A stretch of DNA of 64,000 bases from Vigna angularis (taxonomy: Eukaryota; Streptophyta; Magnoliopsida; Fabales; Fabaceae), in assembly GCF_016808095.1 (NCBI RefSeq), contig NC_068970.1, positions 48,023,630-48,087,629 on the forward strand. Direction: 5' to 3'. Shown here in pieces: positions 22,663 through 34,300 of the stretch (its first letter is position 1; every line of letters starts with the position of its first letter). A program made the translations under genes and the position numbers. The notes under the pieces are model-generated. The model made no database searches. It was not told where the DNA came from and worked only from the letters and a program-made list of their open reading frames with translations.

Positions 22663-24050
22663 CTTTTTGTGAACTTCCTTTAGGATAAAAATATTTAGTC
22701 CTTCGGTAACATTTGATTAATAGTAAATATAAAGTGATTCAATATATTTAAATAATTAAGATTAGAAATAGTTTTATAATTTATATATAATTATATAATA
22801 AAAATTTATAGTGCAATAAATAAAAACAGTCGTCCTCGTACGTATAAAAGTTAAAAGAAAAGAACGAAAAGAAAATGATTTCTATAAAAGCCAAGTGATT
22901 ATTCAAAAGGAAAAGTGGAGAGATACAAATGACATATAAAAGAATAATAAACAAGGAACAAGAGAAGAAAACCCGACAAGAGAGAGAGAGAGGCCGTTGA
23001 ATCATAGAAATGTCGAGGTGCACCTGCTAATGGTCAATATCCACTGCTGAAAGTATTAATCACACACAATATTAACCATTATCAATTGTTCTAATTAACC
23101 CATTGCAAAAGTGTATGCGCATAAGACAATTCGTAAAATGTAAATAAATTAAAGAAAAAAAGCATACATAAAAAAATAATATAATTCAATTGATAATGAA
23201 TTTCAATCTACCTTCATAATAGAATTTACTCTAAACAAAAAATATAATTTGAAATTTCTCTCTTAGAAAATTCTTACTCAATTTACAATCTTTTGTTATT
23301 TCAATGGAGCAACAATTCTTAATTTATAATTGACACCCTTTCTTATTTAAACAAAATATATTTGATATAATTAATTTATGTGAAATATTAAAATAAATTA
23401 ATGAAAAAGACCAAAACAATATTTCATGTTATTAAATTAGAATATCACTTTGGTGGCTTCTTTAGACAATATTAGTTTCATATTTGATATTATTCATCAC
23501 ATATGTTAAAAGTTGCATGTTTTCTATTAGACAATACAGTAAAGTTGTTTATAAACATTTATTTTATTCAGTCACTCTTTACAAATTTTCACGTTAGTTT
23601 AACACAAATCTTTTGAGTGAAAATCATCACATGTCATTAAGCCTACTTCAGATTTAATAACAAATTGTTTATATCAAATCCAAATAATAAAAGATTGGAT
23701 AGGAATTTTAAAATCATATTAAAGGATAATGATATATTGAAACTTTTATCATCTAACATCCTAAAATTTTAAAAATAAACTAAACTTAACAATTGGCATT
23801 GGTGAAAAATTATACTTCCTATTATAAGTCTTAGCTCCATAGTTGTCTAGCACTTGCTCACCCATGTCATCCCCCTAAACTTACACTATTTAAGTGAATA
23901 TTGCAAAAGAGAAGACAAAGCACACAAACAGATAACACAAAAACAAGGATAAGCTAATACATCAAAAAACATATATATAATTAAATCGTAAATAATAGAC
24001 ACCACAAATGAATCAAACAATCCTAAGTATATAATTGTAGACTGACTATC
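22661..24050. other. AT-rich spacer with no recognised feature
   Basis: I see no coding, RNA or transposon signal on either strand. A short GA run (AGAGAGAGAGAG) occurs near 22980. Confidence 0.6.
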
Positions 24051-25650
24051 CGGATACAAGTATTGATGTCGAGCTATGGCGGGTTATGTACTTGTGATGG
24101 CCTTTATTGTTCTACAGAGTCATTGTCAATGGTTTCACCCTACCACACGCAAGACTAGTCTCTTAAAGCATCCTTTTACCAAATGGAGAAAGGCCCCTCA
24201 GACTAAGACTTCCTACTACTCCTCACCACATAATCCCCTTCTCTACCTAAGATGGAACCATTATTGGTGTGCCAGGATAACCTCCAAGACTGAGCTCCCT
24301 AAATCAACACCTACACTACAGGACACCACCATGGAATCTCTCCACGAGAGTCATGGAATTACGTCTAAACCAACACATCATTTTCATCAACCAAAACACA
24401 CTCATTCTCATCACAACTCATATTTAAATAAACATCATACATGTTCCCCATCATGTTATTGACCAACCATTGTTTCATCACTCACATAATCACACACATT
24501 AAACAAATCATAAAAGGAATGGGTAAACTTAGTTAAAATACTAGTATTTTTGCTCAACCACTAGATCTGCTCACTCAACCAAAAGTGTTTGACAACTCAC
24601 TCGCTCAGCCATCAGATTTGCTCGTTGAGCTAAAAGGGGTAGACATCACACTTGCTAGCAACCAATCTGCTCGCTTAGCGAGAAAATCATTGGAACTTAC
24701 ATATTTAAAATCTCCTAAAAGTCTCCTAGCCACCGCAGACTTGTTATTCGAACCCAAAAATAATGGGTTTTGCTCGCCCAGCGACCATACTTGCCTAGCG
24801 AGTCTGCAAAATTTTGCAGAATAATAGTTATGCAGAATTTAGACCTACCAACCTCAAACTTTCTTGCTTCAACCATACCTTTAATGCATATATGAACCAA
24901 ATTGCTATTTTAGTCCTTATATGTAACTCACCAACATATTTATGATTCAACTTAAGCACTACTATGATTATTTCACCATAATTTAGACTCACCAACCAAA
25001 AATCAACATTTAAAAGCTCACAACTCAATTATACTTATTTATAATCACATTTTGGCAAACTAAGTGTTCAAACAAGTTCTAAATGAACTAAAAAACAAAC
25101 CTTAAACCTCGGGTTTCTCCATCCAACCCTTATCTCAAAATCTCACATATCAATCACCCCCCCCCCCCCCCCCCCCCCTTTTAGAAAAAAACTAATTTAT
25201 AACTCTATCTAGTTACTACTTTCCAATTCAATATCATATTTTTGGTTAACTAAGGTTTTATATACAAGTTTTAAATGACCCTAAAACATATCTCAACCCT
25301 CAGTTATCGCTCCTTTAGAAATTCACATACCAAAACCCCAATTTAGACCACAAATCAGCCCAACAACACTTCGTTTTAACTATTTTCAATTCTACATCAG
25401 CTTTGTAACTAATTAAACTTTAAAACAACAACATCAATTGATTAATCAAGTACCAATTCATAATCATTGACAACAACATTCATCAATAGTTAAATATTCG
25501 TTCATCAAGATACAAACATCACTCAACAATCATCTCAATTTGTAACAGATTCAATTAAGCATACATCTCACACTCAATCAAACATAATTACATAGTTCTT
25601 AACACAAAATAAAACAAATATTAGTTTCCCTTACTTTTTTAGAAGACCAA
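24050..25650. repeat. Repetitive DNA resembling a long LTR-type repeat
   Basis: The phrase GACTGACTATCCGGATACAAG near 24040 resembles GACTGACTGTCCGGACTG near 34850 inside the 3.9-kb TG...CA repeat. This suggests a decayed relative of that family. From 24550 to 24800 there are recurring GCTCGCTNAGCGAG-like phrases. No termini or coding sequence were found. Confidence 0.4.
25157..25178 (+). repeat. Homopolymer run of 22 C
   Basis: Twenty-two consecutive C lie in otherwise AT-rich DNA. The exact length is doubtful because such runs are prone to sequencing error. Confidence 0.85.
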
Positions 25651-25889
25651 ATTGTTCTAAAGAACCCTATACTACTCTTATAGCTCAAAGAGCTCTATCT
25701 GCACCTACAAACAACAAAATCATGATCAGGATACACCGTTAGAACCACTAACCAGTAAAGAACCTAAAAGAAGACTCAAACCATACATCGATAGAGCCAA
25801 ACATCACATGCATTGGAAAACATGAAACTAGAGAAAAGAGCATACAACTAACTTACTCATTTGGAGAAACTGATCGGGTAGACTTGTAG

Positions 25890-27090
25890 ACATGAAACTA
25901 TAATGCTCTTCTCTCTTACAAAATGCAATTTGATGTTAATATGCTTCATTCTTTCATGATGGACTTAGTTCTTAGATAATTATATAACATTGTTGTTGCA
26001 ATAGATGATTACAACTTGATCTAACACCTTCAACTCTTTATCTAAACCCATAGCCACAAGACTTACTTCACTATTTTTATCATAACAATATATTATGTTT
26101 TAGTGGTTGACAAAGCCACAATCTTTTATAGACTGATCTTCCAACTAAGTATCGTATCATACACAATAAAGACATAACCAATGAGAGATTTTATAGTATC
26201 CAAACACTCATGATTGTCTAAGTAAACATAACATTTTATAGGTGTGTCTTTGATATATCATCTAGCTCCACCATAAACTAAAACCCTTTCAAACAAATTC
26301 TTCCAATAACATATACTTTGTTTAAGATTTTATCAATGAGATTATCAATATTGACATAATCTTGCTAGTAGCACTCACAACATGAGTTATGTCGGGTGAG
26401 TACAAACCATTACATACATCACATAACTAATAATGTTTACATAAAGAATACCATCTATATACTTTTTTTTCTCTACTATTTTAAGGAATTGTTCATCTCT
26501 CATCTTATAATGAGAAGCAAGAGGTGTGGACACATGTTTCATGTTTAGCATCCCAAACATGTCAAAGATGTATGCCTCCTAAGACATACTTAAAATCATG
26601 TTTTCTAATAATCTTAATTTCCAAAATCCTCCTAACAATTCCAAGATCCTCCATATTAAATTCATTATTCAGCTTAGCCTTAACCTGCTAAATCTTAAGC
26701 CAATTATTGTTCACAATCAAAATGTTATCAACATATTGTAGCAATACTATAAAACAATATTCTTCTAGAAACTTGAAATAGACACAAGTATCATACTTAC
26801 TTCATGCAGAGACAATACTTGTAATGAACTCAACAAGCCATTTATTTCACTACATTAGGTTTCTTTCTAACCAAAAAGGATTTATTTCTTACAATAAAAA
26901 TTATTTCGTATCTCCTACCCTAAATCTTTATTATTGTTTCATGTAGATTGTCTCTTTTAAGTCCCAATAGAAACACAATTTTAACATCCATTTGTTTTAG
27001 TTTAAGGTTAAGCTAACAACCATGACTAACAATATCCTAATGAATTTTTGCTTTACTACAAGAGAAAACACATCATTATAATCAACTCAT
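25890..27090 (-). pseudogene. Ty1/copia reverse transcriptase and RNase H remnant
   Basis: Read on the minus strand, the order is the copia order. It begins with ILIVNNNWLK and VKAKLNNEFNMEDLG (reverse transcriptase, around 26620-26740). MLNMKHVSTPLASHYKM and YVMYVMVCTHPT follow (26390-26560), then SLIGYVFIVYDTILSWK and VALSTTKT (RNase H, about 26090-26200), and finally ERMKHINIKLHFVRE near 25930. Stops and frameshifts are frequent. The YVDD motif is not intact. No LTR was identified for this fragment. Confidence 0.82.
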
Positions 27091-27439
27091 TCTCCCTCCT
27101 CCCTCCCCTCTCTTTCTCTCCTCTCTAGTTTATCCATCCATATTTACTGTTGGCAATGTTATACTTACTTCTCCTAGCATCCCAAGTCATTTTCATAAAG
27201 CATTCAACGACGTTTTTCTTTGCTTAAGCGTTCTTCTTTCTTTCAACGAAGATTTTCTTCGACAATGGATTTTGTTTTTCATCTCGTTTTGATTGAAACT
27301 TATAGGTATGTATTTACTTCGTTCTTCTTCATTTACATTGTTTTTCTTTTTAGTTTTAGAGAAGAATAATTCGTAATTATTTTTAATTTTTCAAAATCCA
27401 ATCTGTAGAAATGAAAACTCAAGTTTAGAGCAAGCACCG

Positions 27440-27810
27440 AATTTTGAAATCTTGTGTATGAATGTCTCGAATTTCAAAATTTGGTTTAGGATTGTCTCAA
27501 ATTTCCAAGATGTCGAATTTTGAAATTTATAGTTTAATTGTCTAAAATTTTGAAATCCAATTTAACAGTCTTCTAAATTTAAAAATCTAATTTAGGAGTG
27601 TCATGAATTTCAAAATTCGATTCTATATTCTCTCGAATTTCAAAATATGATTTTGTAATCTCTTGGATTTCAAAATCTGGTTTTGTATTTTCTCAGTTTT
27701 CAAAAATCCAGTTTATTAATGTCTTGGATTTCAAAATATGGTTTTCTATTCTCCATAATTTCGAAATCGATTAAGGAGTCTCCTAAATTTCAAAATTCGG
27801 TTTTTTTTTC
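27440..27810 (+). repeat. Imperfect array of TCTCGAATTTCAAAATCTGG-like units (left)
   Basis: About eight degenerate copies of a phrase close to TCTCGAATTTCAAAAT occur at roughly 40-60-base spacing. A related set lies inverted at 33100-33560. Confidence 0.7.
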
Positions 27811-28052
27811 TGTATTTTTTTAATTTTACTTATTTGCATGTTTTGTTTAATGAATTTGGTGTGAATCTCCATTTTATTATTATTATTCAACAAGTGAAGT
27901 ATTGTATGTTCATGTCATGTTGTAGGTGGTTAAAGTGTTGATATATATGATGAAAGATTATTCTTTAAGTTTTATGGAATCACAAGTAAATGACAATTTC
28001 ATCTCAGATTTCTCTTCTTTTATAAATGAAATGTACGAGGAGATTATATTGA

Positions 28053-28372
28053 TAACTTCACAACTAGTGAGATTTATCCTACACATGATGAATTAATTCA
28101 GTGGGTTTGAGGGATTTATTTTGATCTTGGTTTTATTGTTGGAATCATAAGACCTTATAAAGCTAATTGCCAACTTCGGAGAAAGATATATGTATTGTTA
28201 GGATGTGAAGGGGTAGAAAGTACAAGAAATATAATATGATCGACATAGGAAAATGTGATTGTCCTTTTAAATTGAGAGGAAAATCAGTGGGTAATAGAGA
28301 GGGGTGGGTCTTGAAGGTAATGTGTGGATATCAAAACCATGATTTATCAAAGAGTCATATATTCAACTAATT
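28053..28372 (+). pseudogene. MULE transposase N-terminal fragment
   Basis: Broken frames read EIYPTHDELIQWV, GIYFDLGFIVGIIRPYKAN, YVLLGCEG, CDCPFKLRGKSVGNREGW and LKVMCGYQNHDLSKS. This is the zinc-cluster-like DNA-binding front of plant Mutator-like/FAR1-type proteins. Stops interrupt it and the catalytic DDE core is absent. The remnant stops where PMD-related sequence on the other strand begins. Confidence 0.75.
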
Positions 28373-30626
28373 GCTTTGTTTTTGAAAAGCTATCATCTTT
28401 AAGTTGCTCGGACAAGTGTGTAGGTGCAACAACTCTCCATGCATATCTACTACATGATTGTATATTTCTAAAGAGAATCAAGTAGGAAAAATGGATCTAT
28501 GTGGTGCTCTTATTCGTGAAAATAAGAGGTCGTTGTGGCATACTCTCACTACAAGTTCTCACAAGAATCATTATATACGTCTCTTAACCAACTTAGTCTT
28601 ATGTGTGGACCAAGACATTTCTTAAACTCAGATGTAGCCCTCGTGTGGTCTACGTGCCAAAAGGTCCATTAGGGTTTTTAGAGCAGCATCAAAGTCTAGG
28701 GGTTCGTTGGGACAAAACTATCCCACTATAGGTAGATAGGAGCGTCGACATGTGATCTAGTGTGACAGTCAAATCACCAAAAGGAAGATGAAAATTATTT
28801 GTCCCTTTATACCACCTCTCAACAGAGGTCAATAACCTCTTATCGGTGTAATCGTAAGAAATATCACAAAGAGACATTAAACCAAAGTTCATCACAAAAT
28901 TCTGAACAGCCACATGACATGCTCTAAATTTGTTTAACTTTTTTCCATGAGAGACTAACTTTATTTTCCCTCGGTCCTAAACAAAATTGCATATAAATTT
29001 TAAACACATCATCAAGCATCAAAAGCCAGAAAAAAAAATATTCATCTACTTTAGTAACTTGGCCTTCCTAAAATGCAAATGCTACGTGATCAACATAGTT
29101 GGTCAACAAAGAAGTTCCCTATAGACCTCCAACATATACATCTACTTCATCTTCTCGTTGAATAACATTTCTAACACCCCAATTTCTAGGATGTCACGGG
29201 TTACTCAAAAACTGATAAAGTTTTAAACTTCAACTTAGCGCGAAAATGTATTTTGAAAAACCTCAACGTTTAAACATCATAATCTAGTTCGAAACATAAT
29301 AGTTCCAAAAACATTTGTCCCATAGAAATAACGAAGGAAATAAAACAGCTGCAATTACATTGTCTAAAGATTTAAATACAATAACTTTGAATAAAAACCT
29401 CAAGTATGTTCCCCGTTATCTCAATATATCGCTGATTATTTCATTCACAAAAACACAACACAAACACGTATGAGATAAGCTACCGATAAAACAATCATAA
29501 TAACATGATATAACATACTTGATTAAATCAACAATAATTAAACATCCCATACATAGTAGAACAATAATAAGATTCCTAAGCATCTAACATAACAATTCAA
29601 CCAAAACGAATTACTCGATCATCGATCTCTAACCCTTGATGTCATCACTAACATCTCATACCTAGACCCATGGTTTATCCACTCATTAGCACCTAGCTAA
29701 CTACTTATTATACTCTTATAGTAACATCGCTATCACATAGCATCAATTGGAGCATCTCAACTACCATGATCATCATCATAGAAGCACTACCATCACGACT
29801 TCTCAATCATGAAAAACACCATGAGTATCATTGTACCATAAACACCATAGTGGAAAGAGTCTGTCTCACTTATGTACCCTACCTCGCTGACTATAGTCGC
29901 TCCTACAACCTACTTATAGATTCTCCATACAGGAGATATGTAGCCTCCCTTAGAGATCATCTATAGTCTTCCCTACAGATCTGCTCAAGTAGTCCTGCAA
30001 TCCATCTAAGGAACATGTAATCCCGCCACACAAGGATAAAGACCACACCTTCACCCCTACACAAGGAAGGCTCAATACCCGAACAACCCTTCCAATGCAC
30101 ACAAGACAAAAGGAAGCACTTATTTGTAGATAGAACCAGGATTTATTAGGTACTGTAAGTAGACTTATCCTACATTCTCATGCTCATCAATCACATACTC
30201 AGGTACACATTAACACTCACACATGCTCAAATCTCAATCATAAGTCAAAATTGAACCTAAACATAATTATTACTCTCATTCTCTTATTATCATCACATTC
30301 CATAGCTTCTCAAGTTTGGTACATGTCCATTTTTCATCAAATTCATCATTTTTCACAAAAATACATTGTGATAATCGATTATCACTTTTGATATTCAATT
30401 ATCTCACTAAAAATTACCCAGAAAGATCACGCAGGAAGGGATAATCAATTATCATCCCAGATAATCATTATTTCCAAAACTAGACTCAATATCGACGTGC
30501 AAATAATCGATTATCACTAATAATAATCAATTATTTCCGAAACGAAACATATCTTGGATATGATTCAAGCATTCAAAACACACATACCTCAATCCTAGAT
30601 CACATGAAAACATACTTAACATGTCA

Positions 30627-31459
30627 TGTTACCAATGAGGAGCATTGGTGTCTTGAAGATATTATGGTTTTGATGATGCTACAAGATTAAGAACTTGAAG
30701 ACTCTTGTTGTATTTACTTTAAAAGCATTTTATAGAATATATTGTATAGGAATAACTTTGTTGATGTAAGAACACTTAGAAGTTTTCCTATCTAGAGAAC
30801 GTTTGCGCAAATAATCGATTATTCCTCAGGATAATCGATTATCACTTTTTGAAAACTCATAACGGACACAGATAATCGATTATCACTTTTGATAATCGAT
30901 TATCACTAGCAGTTGGGAGTTGGATTTTTAGTTTCTGACCTCTGGGCTATATATATTGTTCACTAAACCTCTTAGAGGTTTTATCTAAGTCATTTGAGAA
31001 TACAAAAATTGTCTGAGGAAGTTCTCAAGTGTTAGTGTTGCTCATATCAAGTCTTGTGAATAGGAGAAGCTTGCATTTAGTGGGTCTAAGGTCGAAGCGG
31101 TTCTCTTCAAGTTGATTAAGCTAGTTCTTCTGTTCGTTTGTCGAAGGAATGTGTTTTTTGTTCTTTATCATTTCATCACCTTATTGTAATTTTTACAACT
31201 ACATTTTAGTGAAAAAAGTTAATCATTATTTATAGTGATTAACGATTGGACGCAAAATCTTTTGATTCGAACCAAGATAAAATACTTTGTGTGATTTTCT
31301 CTTACTCTACATTTTTTTACTCACCAACTGTTTGTTAAAAGTCTTAAAAGAAAATCACAATTTTTAAAAGAACCAATTCACCCCTCCCCACTTGGCTTTT
31401 GACTGTTAAACAAGTTTTCCGTAAAACCTTTCCGTTGTGCGATATCGGTTGTTCCAACA
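30627..31459 (+). mobile_element. 833-bp copia-type solo LTR nested in the 3.6-kb repeat
   Basis: The ends are TGTTACCAATG and GTTCCAACA, giving inverted TGTT/AACA tips. The flanks TGTCA and CGACA share 3 of 5 bases, compatible with an old duplication. Inside are four copies of ATAATCGATTAT, a TATA-like GCTATATATATTG near 30950, and a TTATTGTAATTTTTACAAC region near 31180. The sequence on either side belongs to the host repeat and continues. Confidence 0.7.
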
Positions 31460-31700
31460 CGACATACGTGCATTCAAGCATCACATACTCATGTAAACAT
31501 ACTTAAACACATATAATACATCACTTGAATACATCATTCAAAACACACATACCTCAACCTTAGATCACGTGAAAACATACTTAACATGTCATACATGCAT
31601 TCAAGCATCACATATATATGTAAACATACTCAAACACATATAATTCATCACTTGAATCATCCGAATCTAATTATTAACATGTGACACTCCAATAAAACCA
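31460..31700 (+). repeat. Tandem duplication, ~127-bp unit, in the 3.6-kb repeat
   Basis: The phrase CATTCAAGCATCACATA recurs at 31471 and 31598. A partial unit ending in CATACTTAACATGTCAT also lies left of the nested LTR (30560-30626). Confidence 0.7.
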
Positions 31701-33099
31701 ATTACTCTGCATGTAACTATCACCACACCCTTACAACATATATTTGCATGGAAATCCCCAAGCATCATAACTTTGTTCTCCCTAAACATCAAACCCTCTA
31801 TTGGGACAACCCAACAAAACATACAATAATACATTCATAGGGAAAACCCAACACCAATATTACATAAACCTTATGCCTATGCATATACAAACTCTTGCCC
31901 AACAATAGCAATATATAATCATAATCATAATTATAATCATATAAACTTGTATCAAACAAGGATTATCAATCAAAATAACCAAGAACACATATAACATACC
32001 ACAATAAACAAACAAAGGTAAGTTTCCCCATACCTTGGCTAATACTAGGTTTTATCTACAACCCTAAAACACCATCAATTTTCCTTTGCACTAAGGGTTT
32101 ATGTTGCTCTCTCTCTCTCTTTCTTCCAAAAACGCAAATCTTCTCTCTTCCTCTGTTTTCTCTCTTCCATTTAGGGTTTCTAAAACATAAATGCCCTCAC
32201 TCTCTCTATATCTTAATATTTATATAACAACCCAACTCTAACTGTACTATCTTTTCACTCATAATATTATATTTTAAAATACTAAATCTATCTAAATCTC
32301 TATTCTTCTTCTATCTCACGTCTACATCTATCTTCTATTTTAGTTTATTTAATTCACATCCTTTTTTCTTCCTACACCACCTTATTTAATTTTTACTCCA
32401 ATTAAATAAAGATAAAAGACTAGTTTGCCCCTAAACAAAAAAATACAATTAAAACAAAAGTTTCCTTTAACTTCCTTTCTTCCTAGAATTGAACCCATAC
32501 CCATTTAATCCTAAGTCATCCTTCCATTAACAAGCCAACACATCACATTGCTAATATCACAAACACACAAATCACTCAATTATAAAAATATCAATTATGT
32601 GTTGCACTTTAATAATAATAACATTAAAGAAATAACATACTTATGGTATAACAAATATATTCATACAAAACACCTTATTAGACATAACAACTCTTAAAAG
32701 AAACATACTCAAGTCTTAACAAAACTTTATTCCTTAAACCCTATTTCTCCCCAAGTCTTACAACATCCTCATGTTCTTGTTCAATAACATCCTCGTGGTG
32801 CTCATCAACACTAGTACCAATTAATGGTGCATCTTATTTAGCTTCACCATGATGACCTCTTTTACAAACAAATGTTGTGGATCTCTTTCTAGTTTCACCA
32901 TGTGGAGAGCTCTCAGCCTGTATGTAGAAGCACCTTGTGTTTTTACCATTTTTGTAACAAATAAATTCAAAAATACATAAAAAAACAACACATCAAATAC
33001 CTAAACTTAAAAAGGAAAAAAATAACAAAATCATAACACAACAAATAACTAAAATTAAAAAAACAACACAAAAAGACATCAAATAAAAAAAAATCCATA

Positions 33100-33560
33100 A
33101 CCAAATTTGAAATCTGGGATATTTGTTAATCGAATATCTAAATCCAATAACTTCCTTAACAGAATTTCAAAATTCATAGCTACCTTAACCGAATTTTGAA
33201 ATTTGGTACCTTCCCATAACTATCTTAACTAGATTTTAAAATCTAATAACTTCCCTAACTGGATTTCAAAACTCAGTACCTTCTTAAATTCGGTAATTGC
33301 CTTAACTAAATTTCAAAATCCAGTAGTTCTTAATCAAAACTCGAAATTTAGTGCTTTTCGAAATCCAAGACATACCCTCAATCAGATTTTGAAATCCAAT
33401 ACATACCCAAATTGGATTTCAAAACTCGATACATCCATTTGAAATTAGTTGAATATATTTAACTAAAATTTGAAATTCGACACCTCCACTCCACAACATA
33501 ACTGAATTTCAAGTACTACTTTTAGTCTTAACTGAATTTCACTCTCAATACACCCCTCAC
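33100..33560 (-). repeat. Imperfect GAATTTCAAAATTC array (right, inverted to the left array)
   Basis: About ten degenerate copies of phrases such as CTAACTGGATTTCAAAACTC and TCAAAATCCAGTA occur. They are the inverted relatives of the array at 27440-27810. Confidence 0.68.
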
Positions 33561-33729
33561 ACGAAAAAACCCTTATCCTCAACCGAATCAAACGAATGCT
33601 TAGCTTAACAATGATCACAAATGCAACAAAGAAAGAGGCACAACGTGTAGAAAAAATAAACGTGACACACGTTATGATAGGACTCTTCAATTTACCGTGA
33701 TGATTTTCATTAAACATTGACACCCTTTA

Positions 33730-34295
33730 AATAGATAGAAATAGTGTCTTGAACCAAGTACAAATAGTAAAAACTAAAAATAAAATATCTGACTCAATAA
33801 AAACAACTACTTAATCTATTTCTATTTTATAACAACCAAATAAAATAATATTACATATAAATAAATAGAATATCAAAATTATTTATCTTTTTTTTTTCTC
33901 TATTAAAATCAAACTAAATAGAGCAAAATTAATAAAATAAAACTTAAATAAAATTATTAATGAATATCTAAAGTTTAAGTTTATTCCAATGCAACGATTA
34001 TGAAAGAGAGAGTTTTTACTCTACTTAACCTTTTTAACCTTAGTCAAAGTCAAAGATTAATGATGACATTTTAAAAGAGTTAGAAAAAGTAAGAAAAAAC
34101 CCACTAGATGGTCTTGAACTTGGAAACAAGGAAATGAATGTTAATAATTTTAAAAAGGTTTAATATAATTATATAAACTTTTAACTGTTTTTTCACTTTA
34201 ACGTGTAAGACGGTCAACTTATAATACACTTTACGTTTCAATTATATTTTCTAGTAAAACGCACAAAATTTTAATCCATTTTAATAATAAATTTA
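33730..34295. other. AT-rich spacer with no recognised feature
   Basis: No coding or transposon signal is seen on either strand. Confidence 0.6.
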
Positions 34296-34300
34296 GTTTT

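Larger units (their letters stand above)
29170..32762. mobile_element. 3.6-kb LTR-type repeat inserted in the PMD gene
   Basis: The left end TCTAACACCCC (a mutated TGTAACACCCC) and the right end CTTACA are flanked by ACATT (29165-29169) and ACATC (32763-32767), a near-perfect 5-bp duplication. The flanking PMD reading continues across it. There is no coding capacity. Its start and end phrases resemble those of the 34301-38165 repeat (TGTGACATCCC...CTTACA), so both are probably long solo LTRs of one superfamily. Strand is not resolved. A solo LTR is the simplest reading. Confidence 0.62.
28470..32950 (-). pseudogene. Plant mobile domain (PMD, MAIN/MAIL1-like) gene fragment, split
   Basis: The minus strand reads GETRKRSTTFVCKRGHHGE and an acidic stretch (EHHEDVIEQEHEDV) at about 32760-32900. 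After the 3.6-kb insert it continues SLLTNYVDHVAFAF (near 29100), then NFHLPFGDLTVTLDHMSTLL (near 28770), then LSWLRDVYNDSCE (near 28590). This is the order of PMD proteins, a family shared by MAIN/MAIL1 and transposons. The frame has stops and shifts. It is probably transposon-borne, because it sits next to the MULE fragment. Confidence 0.78.
27130..33720. mobile_element. Decayed Mutator-like element carrying a plant-mobile-domain gene
   Basis: The proposed unit has related AATTTCAAAATC repeat arrays at both ends in opposite orientations (27440-27810 and 33100-33560). Between them are a plus-strand MULE transposase N-terminal fragment and a minus-strand PMD gene fragment. MULEs with PMD genes are known in plants. 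Two later insertions (29170-32762 and, within it, 30627-31459) lie inside. I could not define exact termini or a 9-bp target duplication, so the unit is an inference from arrangement. Confidence 0.5.
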
